The position numbers were made by a program, and so were the translations under genes. DNA of 64,000 nucleotides from Wolbachia endosymbiont (group B) of Hofmannophila pseudospretella (GTDB taxonomy: Bacteria > Pseudomonadota > Alphaproteobacteria > Rickettsiales > Anaplasmataceae), in NCBI RefSeq assembly GCF_964028515.1, contig NZ_OZ034788.1, positions 1,054,001 to 1,118,000 on the forward strand, given 5' to 3'. Within the stretch, counting starts at the first letter, position 1, and each line of letters opens with the position of its first letter. Shown here piece after piece: positions 28,277-37,029 of the stretch. Under the pieces are notes generated by a model, which worked only from the letters and a program-made list of their open reading frames with translations, did no database searches and was not told the DNA's origin.

Positions 28277-30880
28277 ATGAACAATTCTTTAAATGCAAAG
28301 ACGACTTTAAATATTGATGGAAGGTTATATAACTACTTTAATCTAAGTAACGCTGGTAAATTCTTAGGAGTAAATTTAACCAAATTGCCTTGTTCACTCA
28401 AGGTATTGCTTGAAAATTTATTGCGCAACGAAGATGGAGTAAGCGTTAAATTAGATGACATAAAGATATTAGCAAATTGCGTCAAGAAACACATTAATCA
28501 CGAAATTAGCTACAAGCCAGCAAGGGTTTTGATGCAGGATTTCACAGGAGTTCCTGCTGTCGTTGACTTAGCTTCAATGCGTAATTATGTGAAGAAAAAC
28601 GGAGGTAACCCCAGCAAAATAAATCCATCTGTACCTGTTGATCTTGTGATCGATCACTCTGTTCAAGTAGATAGTTACGGAAGCACTTCTGCATTTGGTA
28701 AAAACGTTGCACTGGAAGTAAAAAGAAATTTGGAGAGGTATCAATTCTTAAAATGGGGAGAGTCATCCTTCACAAATTTTAGAGTAGTGCCACCAGGTAC
28801 TGGAATTTGCCACCAAGTGAATCTTGAATATTTAGCGCAAGTTGTATGTAACGATAGCGGAGTTCTATATCCAGATACCTTAGTCGGTACAGATAGTCAC
28901 ACTACTATGGTAAATGGTTTATCGGTTCTTGGTTGGGGTGTTGGTGGAATAGAAGCTGAGTCTGTGATGCTTGGTCAACCAATTAGTATGGTAATTCCAG
29001 AAGTAGTAGGATTTAAATTAATAGGAAGACTTTCAGAGGGAGTAACAGCAACTGATCTAGTGCTAACGATTACTAATATCCTGAGAACAAAAGGCGTTGT
29101 TGGCAGATTTGTGGAATTTTATGGTGATGGCTTAGATTGTTTATCTTTGGCAGATAGAGCAACCATAGCTAATATGGCTCCAGAGTATGGTGCAACTTGT
29201 GGATTCTTTCCAATTGATCAGAAGACACTAGATTATTTAAACTTAACCGGAAGGCCAAAAGAGTTGATTAAATTAGTTGAAGTCTATGCAAAAGAACAAG
29301 GGCTGTGGCGTAGTAATGAAGAATTGGCGTTCTTTGACACACTGAAGCTTGATTTATCGAGCGTAGAGCCAGTAATGGCCGGTCCAAAAAGACCGCAAGA
29401 TAAGGTTTTTCTTTCGCAAGTGGCAGAATCTTTTTCTAAATCATTTTCAGTTAATGAGTCAGAGGAAGGCGATAAACTCCAAGATGGAAGTGTAGTTATT
29501 GCAGCAATAACAAGCTGCACTAATACTTCAAACCCAAGCGTAATGATTGCTGCTGGACTTGTAGCGCGTAATGCAGTCAACCTTGGATTAAAATCAAAGC
29601 CTTGGGTTAAAACTTCTCTTGCTCCAGGGTCACAAGTTGTAACAGAATATTTAGAAAAATCAGGGTTACAGGAAGATCTAAATGCTTTGGGTTTTAATTT
29701 GGTTGGGTATGGCTGTACAACTTGTATTGGAAACTCCGGTCCGCTTAATGAAGATATAGAAAGTGATATTAAGGATAAAAACTTGACTGTTGCAGCAGTT
29801 TTATCCGGTAATCGTAACTTTGAAGGAAGAATCCATCCTTTAGTCAAAGCTAATTACTTGGCATCTCCGCCACTTGTTGTTGTGTATGTACTTGCAGGTA
29901 CTGTACAAATTGACCTGACAAAAGATCCTATATGCAAAGATAAGAATGGAAGTGATGTTTATCTCAAAGATATATGGCCAACAAATAATGAAGTTGAGAG
30001 CTGTGTTAAAAGTGTTGTGACGCGTGAAATGTTCATACAAAAGTATAAGGATGTTTTTTTTGGTGATGAGCATTGGCAAAAGATAAAGTGTGAGAAAAGT
30101 GAAATCTATGATTGGGACGCGAAAAGCACTTATATACAAAACCCTCCCTATTTTGATAATTTATCGACTAAGAACAATAAAAGCAACATAGTTGATATAA
30201 AGAATGCGCAAATACTAGCGATGTTTGGCGATAGCGTTACTACCGACCACATTTCCCCTGCTGGAAATATTGCCTTAAATAGTCCTGCAGGCATATATTT
30301 AAAAGGTCTTGGAGTTGAACCGCAAGATTTCAATTCATATGGATCTCGCCGCGGTAACCACAACGTAATGATGCGTGGAACCTTTGCTAATATCAGAATA
30401 AGAAATAAAATGGTGAGCGCTGAGGGTGGCTATACAAAACATATTCCTTCTCAAGAAACTATGTCAATTTTTGATGCAGCAATGCAATATAAAAGAGAAG
30501 CTGTCCCATTAGTTGTCATTGCAGGAAAAGAATATGGTACAGGTTCAAGTAGGGATTGGGCAGCAAAGGGTACTGCATTACTGGGAATTAAAGCTGTGAT
30601 TGCAGAAAGTTTTGAACGCATACATAGGTCCAATTTGGTCGGTATGGGTGTTCTTCCACTTGCATTTCAGGATGGAGTAACGAGAAAGATATTTGATAGT
30701 AGTGAGATAGTGAGCATAAAAGGTGAAGTAGTACCAAATGGAAATCTAGAATGTATCATTAAAAGAAAGGATGATTCAGAGCAATCCATTCAACTCAAGT
30801 GCTGTGTACAAACTGCAACTGAGGTTAAGTACTTGATGAGTGGTGGAGTGTTGAGCTATATACTTGCGCAGTCCTTTTGA
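28277..30880 (+). CDS. acnA: Aconitate hydratase
   Basis: An 867-aa AcnA-type aconitase, the normal length. The [4Fe-4S] ligands are visible as SCTNTSNPSV near residue 412 and GCTTCIGNSGPL near 477-482. The N-terminal part has VPAVVDLASMRNYVKKNGGNP and LVGTDSHTTMVNGLSVLGWGVGGIEAE. The swivel domain has FGDSVTTDHISPAG, YGSRRGNHNVMMRGTF and YGTGSSRDWAAKG. It interconverts citrate and isocitrate in the TCA cycle, which in this organism runs largely on amino acids. It probably shares a transcript with secB. Confidence 0.97.
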   Translation: MNNSLNAKTTLNIDGRLYNYFNLSNAGKFLGVNLTKLPCSLKVLLENLLRNEDGVSVKLDDIKILANCVKKHINHEISYKPARVLMQDFTGVPAVVDLASMRNYVKKNGGNPSKINPSVPVDLVIDHSVQVDSYGSTSAFGKNVALEVKRNLERYQFLKWGESSFTNFRVVPPGTGICHQVNLEYLAQVVCNDSGVLYPDTLVGTDSHTTMVNGLSVLGWGVGGIEAESVMLGQPISMVIPEVVGFKLIGRLSEGVTATDLVLTITNILRTKGVVGRFVEFYGDGLDCLSLADRATIANMAPEYGATCGFFPIDQKTLDYLNLTGRPKELIKLVEVYAKEQGLWRSNEELAFFDTLKLDLSSVEPVMAGPKRPQDKVFLSQVAESFSKSFSVNESEEGDKLQDGSVVIAAITSCTNTSNPSVMIAAGLVARNAVNLGLKSKPWVKTSLAPGSQVVTEYLEKSGLQEDLNALGFNLVGYGCTTCIGNSGPLNEDIESDIKDKNLTVAAVLSGNRNFEGRIHPLVKANYLASPPLVVVYVLAGTVQIDLTKDPICKDKNGSDVYLKDIWPTNNEVESCVKSVVTREMFIQKYKDVFFGDEHWQKIKCEKSEIYDWDAKSTYIQNPPYFDNLSTKNNKSNIVDIKNAQILAMFGDSVTTDHISPAGNIALNSPAGIYLKGLGVEPQDFNSYGSRRGNHNVMMRGTFANIRIRNKMVSAEGGYTKHIPSQETMSIFDAAMQYKREAVPLVVIAGKEYGTGSSRDWAAKGTALLGIKAVIAESFERIHRSNLVGMGVLPLAFQDGVTRKIFDSSEIVSIKGEVVPNGNLECIIKRKDDSEQSIQLKCCVQTATEVKYLMSGGVLSYILAQSF

Positions 30881-31006
30881 GCTATCACAGTCATTAACTA
30901 GGTTTTTGAATCGATTTTGGCTCTTTATTTAAATAATAATTTATTCGATGCAAAGTTATGATATAATCTTACCTTACATATGGTAAAGGGTGTTTTGTAG
31001 ATAATT

Positions 31007-34000
31007 ATGATCAGTTCTATACAAGAACCTAACGCATTACGAAAACGATTGCAGGCATTTTATCGTGCTGATGAAAAAAGTCACGTACGTTATCTTGTAG
31101 AAAAATCAGAACTTTCGGCTGATTCAAAAAACATAGTTTACAATATTGCAAAACAAATTGTCGAAAAGATTAGAGGTAGTAAATTAGGCATTATAGATTC
31201 TTTTATACAACAGTACTCACTTTCTAATGATGAAGGAGTAGCGCTAATGTGTCTTGCTGAATCATTACTTAGAATACCAGATGATTACACAATAGATGAA
31301 TTGATCAAAGATAAAATTGCCAACCAAGAATGGAATAAACACTTGGGGCGTTCCTTTTCATTGTTTGTTAATGCTTCTACATGGAGTTTAATTATAGGAA
31401 GCAGTATATTAAGAAACAATGAAGAGGATTCAAAATTCTATCACATAATTTCCAGGTTATTGAAAAATTTAGGAGAGCCAATAATTCGCAAAGCGGTGAA
31501 ACAAGCAATATCCATTCTTGGCAAGCATTTTATTGTTGGAGGAACTATAGAAAAAGCATTGGAAAGTGTGAAATCAGATGACTACAGTAAGTATTTATGC
31601 TCTTTTGATATGCTTGGTGAATCTGCTTGCACAGTTGAGGATGCGGAAGAGTATTTTAATTTATACATGCATGCAATAAAAGCCATAGGTGAATCTGCTG
31701 ACATAAATGATTGCTTTAAATCTCAGGGGGTTTCAATCAAATTGTCTTCGCTGCACTCACGTTATGAATTTAGCCAATTTGATAATATGGCTGAAGAACT
31801 GAGAACTAAAGTACTGGAACTTTGTCATGAAGCAAAAAAGTATAATATTTCATTGTGTATAGATGCAGAAGAATCAGAAAGGCTTGAGATGTCGCTCGTG
31901 TTATTTGAACAGTTGCGTCTTGATGAGTCACTTTCTGAGTGGGAAGGGCTTGGTCTAGCTGTGCAAGCGTATCAAAAACGTGCTTTGTCTGTTCTTGATT
32001 TTGTTGAAGATGTTGCCATTCGATCAAAGCATAAGGTTATGGTGAGACTTGTGAAAGGAGCATATTGGGACTCAGAAATCAAGCGCACACAAGAATTAGG
32101 GTTAATTGGTTATCCGGTGTTTACTAGAAAAAGCCACACAGATGTATGCTACCTTGCCTGTGCACAGAAACTTTTAAGCAAAGAGAATCACTTTTATCCA
32201 TGTTTTGGAACTCATAATGCTTATACTTTTGCTACTATAATAGAGCTTGCCGATAAAAATCATCCTGGATTTGAGTTTCAGTGCTTACATGGAATGGGTA
32301 AAAGTTTGTATGATTATGCAATTTCAGAACTTGCAACAAGCATCAATTGTCGTATATATGCACCAGTTGGTAAACATAGTGATTTATTGCCATACCTTAT
32401 TAGGCGCCTTCTTGAAAATGGAGCTAATAGTTCGTTTGTCAATCAAGTAAATGATTCTGACGTTAAAATTGAAGAATTAGTCTCAGATCCGTTAGAAAAA
32501 GTAAAAAGCTTAGAATATGAGCCTCATCCAAGCATTCCGTTGCCACGAGATATTTTTGGAGAGGAAAGAAAAAACTCCTTGGGAATGGATATTAGCGATT
32601 CAATTGTAGTTTCACAATTTGCAAATGATGTAAGGGAATTTAGTGAAAAGAAATGGCAAGTTGGCCCAATAATTGATGGAGAGTCATTTCTTGACAGTGC
32701 GGAATTTACCGAAGTAGTGAATCCTGCACATTTGGAAAATGTAATTGGAGAAGTGTCAAGTGCAACAAGTGCTCAGGCTTTAAATGCTCTTGAAATAGCA
32801 CATAGTGCTTTTACTAAGTGGCAGAATGTTTCAGCAGGAGAGCGCGCTAAATGCCTTGAAAAAGCTGCAGATTTGCTTGAGGAAAGGATGAAAGAGTTAA
32901 TTTATATTCTGATTGTAGAAGCAGGAAAAATTTTATCCGATGCAATAGCAGAAGTAAGAGAGGCAATCGACTTTTTGCGCTATTATGCAATGATAGCAAA
33001 AAATGAACTGAATGACTGGAAAAAATTGCCAGGTCCAACAGGTGAAGATAACTTCATCTTTTTTGAAGGCAGAGGAGTTTTCTTATGCATATCACCGTGG
33101 AATTTTCCACTCGCTATCTTCATTGGACAGGTTTCAGCTGCACTTGCAGCAGGTAATGCAGTGCTGGCAAAACCGGCAGAGCAAACGCCGATTATTGCTT
33201 ATGAAGCCGTTAAGATACTACACGAAGCTGGAATACCAAAAAATGTGCTACACCTTGTTCCAGGGGATGGTTGGTATTTAGGTAAAACGTTAGTACCAGA
33301 TAATAGAATTTCCGGTGTAGCTTTTACTGGTTCAACACAAACTGCTCAAACAATTAATCGAATGCTTGCTAGCAGAGATGGTCCTATTGTGCCACTTATC
33401 GCTGAGACTGGTGGATTAAATGCTATGATTGTTGATAGTTCTGCTCTTTTAGAGCAGGTAACTAAGGATGTTTTAATTTCTGCATTTCGCAGTGGCGGTC
33501 AACGTTGTTCTGCTCTCAGAGTGCTATTTATTCAAGAAGATATAGCAGAAAAACAGATAAAAATGATATGCAATGCAGCTCAAGAACTAAAGATAGGTGA
33601 CCCAATACAACTGAGCACAGATATTGGTCCAATAATTGACAAAGCATCTATTGATATGCTCACTAAACATACGGAAAAAATATCAAGGGATGAAGATTCA
33701 AACCTTTTGTCCAAGGTACCCATGGATACAAATTCTTATAATGGTTATTTCTTTCCTCCGTACATTTATGAGATACAAAAAATTTCGCAATTAAAGCAAG
33801 AAGTGTTTGGGCCTATTTTACATATCATACGTTTTAATAAGTCGCAGTTAAATGAAGTTATAAGTGATATAAATAATACAGGATATGGACTTACGTTTTC
33901 TTTGCAAAGCCGTGTACAAAGTCAGATCGATTTAATAAGCAAGAAAATATCAGTTGGAAATGTATACATCAATCGCAATCAAATAGGTGCAGCAGTTGGA

Positions 34001-34147
34001 ATACAACCATTTGGTGGTAGAGGACTGTCAGGTACCGGACCAAAAGCTGGTGGTCCTAATTATCTGCAACGTTTTTCTATAGAAAAGGTTGTAAGTGTCA
34101 ACACTACAGCATGTGGCGGTAACATTACACTTGCGTGTTTGGATTGA
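31007..34147 (+). CDS. putA: Bifunctional proline dehydrogenase / P5C dehydrogenase PutA
   Basis: A 1,046-aa two-enzyme protein without the N-terminal ribbon-helix-helix of autoregulatory PutA. The proline dehydrogenase barrel (about 190-480) includes VRLVKGAYWDSEIK and YPCFGTHNAYT. The aldehyde dehydrogenase half (about 540-1040) includes SPWNFPLAIFIGQVSAALAAGN, FTGSTQTAQTINRML, AETGGLNAMIVDSSAL with the catalytic Glu, and SGGQRCSALRVLF with the catalytic Cys near residue 833. It oxidises proline to glutamate, feeding electrons to quinone and carbon into the TCA cycle. A TATAAT-like box lies about 45 bp upstream. Confidence 0.96.
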   Translation: MISSIQEPNALRKRLQAFYRADEKSHVRYLVEKSELSADSKNIVYNIAKQIVEKIRGSKLGIIDSFIQQYSLSNDEGVALMCLAESLLRIPDDYTIDELIKDKIANQEWNKHLGRSFSLFVNASTWSLIIGSSILRNNEEDSKFYHIISRLLKNLGEPIIRKAVKQAISILGKHFIVGGTIEKALESVKSDDYSKYLCSFDMLGESACTVEDAEEYFNLYMHAIKAIGESADINDCFKSQGVSIKLSSLHSRYEFSQFDNMAEELRTKVLELCHEAKKYNISLCIDAEESERLEMSLVLFEQLRLDESLSEWEGLGLAVQAYQKRALSVLDFVEDVAIRSKHKVMVRLVKGAYWDSEIKRTQELGLIGYPVFTRKSHTDVCYLACAQKLLSKENHFYPCFGTHNAYTFATIIELADKNHPGFEFQCLHGMGKSLYDYAISELATSINCRIYAPVGKHSDLLPYLIRRLLENGANSSFVNQVNDSDVKIEELVSDPLEKVKSLEYEPHPSIPLPRDIFGEERKNSLGMDISDSIVVSQFANDVREFSEKKWQVGPIIDGESFLDSAEFTEVVNPAHLENVIGEVSSATSAQALNALEIAHSAFTKWQNVSAGERAKCLEKAADLLEERMKELIYILIVEAGKILSDAIAEVREAIDFLRYYAMIAKNELNDWKKLPGPTGEDNFIFFEGRGVFLCISPWNFPLAIFIGQVSAALAAGNAVLAKPAEQTPIIAYEAVKILHEAGIPKNVLHLVPGDGWYLGKTLVPDNRISGVAFTGSTQTAQTINRMLASRDGPIVPLIAETGGLNAMIVDSSALLEQVTKDVLISAFRSGGQRCSALRVLFIQEDIAEKQIKMICNAAQELKIGDPIQLSTDIGPIIDKASIDMLTKHTEKISRDEDSNLLSKVPMDTNSYNGYFFPPYIYEIQKISQLKQEVFGPILHIIRFNKSQLNEVISDINNTGYGLTFSLQSRVQSQIDLISKKISVGNVYINRNQIGAAVGIQPFGGRGLSGTGPKAGGPNYLQRFSIEKVVSVNTTACGGNITLACLD

Positions 34148-34313
34148 TTTGCAATTTCTAAATTGGAAGTCCGTGCAGTTGTGTATGCAGTACTAAAACC
34201 TAAAACTCATATACTGAAAGGATAGTTATGATTCTAAGGAGTCTTCAAAGAAAGTCTTGTCTTTAATAAAAGAAAAAGGTTGCTATAATTTTGATAAAAG
34301 CACTATAAACAAA

Positions 34314-34955
34314 ATGAATGTAAAAAATATCTTATTAGCGTTTTTAGTACAATTTATATTCGATTTATCATTATTTGCGGCTGATCCTATTTTGCTTAAT
34401 TGTATTGAAACTCCAGGGATTTATGATCTTGAAACAAGGCCAAAAAGCTTTAACTCTTCAAATAATTTAAGAAGAAAACCTGGCTCTCCAAATAATGCAG
34501 CAGGAGAATTAATAAATGTAGTGGGTAGAGTTACTGATGTAAATTGCTTATCGATACAAAATGCTGTGGTTTCTATATGGCACGCAGACTCACTTGGCAT
34601 GAGCTATTATGATGAAAATGTGGAGCTTGATCCAAATTTTGCTGAATCAGGAAGATTTGTAGTAAATAACCTTGGCTATTATAATTTTATTACAATAGTA
34701 CCAGGTAAAATTGGTGATAGGGCTCCACACATCAACTTTTTGGTCCAACATCCAGATTTTCCAGAATTCACAACACAAATGTTTTTTGCTGATCATAATT
34801 GCGATAACTGTGATGATCTTCTTCTTGGTAATCTTATTGAGAGTGGACTTGCAAGCCTTCTGATAGCACCATTTACTTATAATGATCGTGCCATTAAGAC
34901 CTACACGTTTAATATCACCTTGGGTGGGTATAACAAATTTTCTGATAAAAGATAA
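34314..34955 (+). CDS. Exported intradiol-dioxygenase-fold protein with lost iron ligands
   Basis: 213 aa from ATG 34314; an earlier TTG (34257) would add a polar stretch before the signal sequence. MNVKNILLAFLVQFIFDLSLFAAD is a signal peptide. The body follows the intradiol (protocatechuate 3,4-dioxygenase-like) pattern: VGRVTDVNCLSIQNAVVSIWHAD, GYYNFITIVPG, then the ligand loop, then TTQMFFADHN. In catalytic members the loop is P-G-x-Y-x-x-R-x-P-H-I-H. Here it is PGKIGDRAPHIN, so one Tyr ligand is Ile133 and one His ligand is Asn141. The fold is clear but classical iron chemistry is doubtful. Confidence 0.8.
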   Translation: MNVKNILLAFLVQFIFDLSLFAADPILLNCIETPGIYDLETRPKSFNSSNNLRRKPGSPNNAAGELINVVGRVTDVNCLSIQNAVVSIWHADSLGMSYYDENVELDPNFAESGRFVVNNLGYYNFITIVPGKIGDRAPHINFLVQHPDFPEFTTQMFFADHNCDNCDDLLLGNLIESGLASLLIAPFTYNDRAIKTYTFNITLGGYNKFSDKR

Positions 34956-35009
34956 AACCCTTGCATATCAGGGGAGTTCATATTAGTCTTAAGCGCTGTT
35001 GTACTTAAA

Positions 35010-36554
35010 ATGTATATGAAAAACATCTTACTAATGTTTTTACTATGTTTTATGTGCAGCTTACAATTATTTGCAACGGAGATGTCAACGATGAAGATAA
35101 CAATTTCTAAAGCTTTACCTGATTTTGAAACGCTAGTAGTGGGTTTATTTGAAAATGATGAATTTATAAGTAACGTTAAGGTTTTACAAGATAAGCAAAT
35201 TATAGAGAGCATCAAAAGATTTAGTGATTTCAATGGAGGTTTTGGTGAATTTTTCTCCATTACTTCATCAGAGGGAAAGAATGTTATAGTTGCCGGGCTT
35301 GGCAAGAGAGATGAATGGGATGAAAACAAAGAATTAAATATTGGCGGAAAAATATATTACGAACTAAGCAGATTAAAGATCAAGCAAGCGGCAATTTCAA
35401 TCGAAGGCAATGCAGCAAATGTTGCATACGGTGCATTTTTGCGTAGTTTTAAGTTTGATAAGTATAAAACCAAAAAGGACGAGAAAATTACAGAAGTAGA
35501 GGAGATTACAGTGCTAGCAAAAGATGAGCAATTAAGTAGTGCTGAAAAATCATTTGAGCGTTTAAGACAAGAAGGTGAAGGCATATTTCTTGCACGTGCT
35601 CTTACCACTGAACCACCTAATGTTTTATATCCAGAATCCTATGCTGATCAAATAAAAACCGAGCTTACCAAGCTTGGCCTTGAAATCGAAGTGCTTGGTA
35701 AGAAGCAGATGGAAGAGAAAAAAATGGGAGCATTGCTTGGGGTAGCACAAGGAAGTAGTAAAGAGCCAAAATTAGTAGTGATCAAATGGAATGGAGCTTC
35801 CAAGGAACAAAAGCCTGTAGCTTTTGTGGGTAAAGGTATAACGTTTGATACTGGTGGAGTGTCACTAAAACCCTCACGTGGTATGGAGTCAATGAAGTAT
35901 GACATGGCAGGCTCTGCCACTGTAGTTGGAGTGATGCGTACTTTAGCTGGACGAAAAGCAAAAGTAAATGCAATTGGCGTAGTTGCACTTGCAGAAAATG
36001 CAGTGGACGGTAATGCTCAAAGACCAAGTGATGTAGTAACTTCAATGTCTGGGCAAACAATAGAAGTATTAAACACCGATGCAGAAGGAAGGCTCATACT
36101 TGCAGATGCTTTGTGGTATACGCAGGATAGATTCTCACCTAAGTTTATGATTGATCTTGCAACTTTAACTGGTGCTATAGTGGTTGCACTGGGAAATAAT
36201 GAATATGCTGGTCTTTTTTCAAATAACGATGAATTAGCAAATCATCTGATTGATTCAGGAAATGAAGTAAATGAAAAATTATGGCGCTTTCCTATGAATG
36301 AAACTTATAACAAAATTATTGATTCGCCGATTGCTGATGTGCAAAATATAGCTCCTGCAGGTTCTGGTGGAGATAGTATAATGGCTGCACAGTTTCTACA
36401 GCGTTTTGTAAACGACACTTGTTGGGCACATTTAGACATTGCAGGCACTGCTTGGCACGAAAAAGGCACTGATATTTCTCCAAGAGGGGCAGTAGGTTTC
36501 GGTGTAAGGTTGCTAAATAAGTTGGTTGAGAAATACTATGAGATTAATAATTAA
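35010..36554 (+). CDS. pepA: Leucyl aminopeptidase with an N-terminal signal-like extension
   Basis: 514 aa. Catalytic M17 features are intact: VGKGITFDTGGVSLKPS with metal-binding Lys and Asp, KYDMAGSATVVGVMRT, and the hallmark NTDAEGRLILADAL near residue 355. Unusually, the N-terminus MYMKNILLMFLLCFMCSLQLFATE looks like a signal peptide, whereas PepA is normally cytoplasmic and starts around MSTMKITISKALPDFE. An internal ATG (codon 28, STM) could give a cytoplasmic form. The leader resembles that of the preceding gene residue for residue in length and spacing. It removes N-terminal residues from peptides. Confidence 0.93.
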   Translation: MYMKNILLMFLLCFMCSLQLFATEMSTMKITISKALPDFETLVVGLFENDEFISNVKVLQDKQIIESIKRFSDFNGGFGEFFSITSSEGKNVIVAGLGKRDEWDENKELNIGGKIYYELSRLKIKQAAISIEGNAANVAYGAFLRSFKFDKYKTKKDEKITEVEEITVLAKDEQLSSAEKSFERLRQEGEGIFLARALTTEPPNVLYPESYADQIKTELTKLGLEIEVLGKKQMEEKKMGALLGVAQGSSKEPKLVVIKWNGASKEQKPVAFVGKGITFDTGGVSLKPSRGMESMKYDMAGSATVVGVMRTLAGRKAKVNAIGVVALAENAVDGNAQRPSDVVTSMSGQTIEVLNTDAEGRLILADALWYTQDRFSPKFMIDLATLTGAIVVALGNNEYAGLFSNNDELANHLIDSGNEVNEKLWRFPMNETYNKIIDSPIADVQNIAPAGSGGDSIMAAQFLQRFVNDTCWAHLDIAGTAWHEKGTDISPRGAVGFGVRLLNKLVEKYYEINN

Positions 36555-36811
36555 GGATCTTTGTATTGAGTTTATAGCTTAATTTACGGCTACATGAATG
36601 TCTATTTATAAGACGTAGAAAATGATATCATCAAAGTAACTTACATTTTCTTTTTTGGGAATTCTAAAGTTACGTACTTGAGCATCATCAAGAGAAAGTA
36701 TTTTGTTCAAATGGTGGTTGTAATTATGTACTATTAAAACTTTAAAGCTATTTAGCATTGACGGTGTGTACTTAAGTGTTAAAATAAAGTAAGAAGTTTT
36801 TAGGAGTTTAT

Positions 36812-37024
36812 ATGGCAGCAGGCGGGAAAGCGAAAACAGCTAGTAAAAATAACCCTACTCAACGTAAGAAAGCTGAACAAAAAATGTATAAGGATAAGCC
36901 AGTAAAACCAGTTAGGTATATAGATCGTGATTCACGCATGAACTATATGTCAGCTCAATACGATAACGGCAATTTGGTTGGAGATGAGGTAAGTGGCAAT
37001 CCTATAAAGTGGGAAGCTGTATAG
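36812..37024 (+). CDS. Small basic protein of unknown function upstream of nuoG
   Basis: A 70-aa Lys-rich protein: a disordered basic start (AAGGKAKTASKNNPTQRKKAEQ) followed by VKPVRYIDRDSRMNYMSAQYDNG and a short acidic end. GGAG precedes the ATG at a good distance. It ends just before nuoG, so it is probably co-transcribed with complex I genes. I do not recognise a named family. The clean ribosome-binding site and tight spacing make it likely to be real. Confidence 0.65.
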   Translation: MAAGGKAKTASKNNPTQRKKAEQKMYKDKPVKPVRYIDRDSRMNYMSAQYDNGNLVGDEVSGNPIKWEAV

Positions 37025-37029
37025 TAATT

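Noticed and set aside
29284..29847. A 187-codon minus-strand frame inside acnA
   Set aside because: It is antisense to the highly conserved aconitase core, with no family features and no ribosome-binding site.
34257..34313. Upstream extension of the intradiol-dioxygenase-like gene from TTG
   Set aside because: It would place 19 polar residues before a clean signal peptide.
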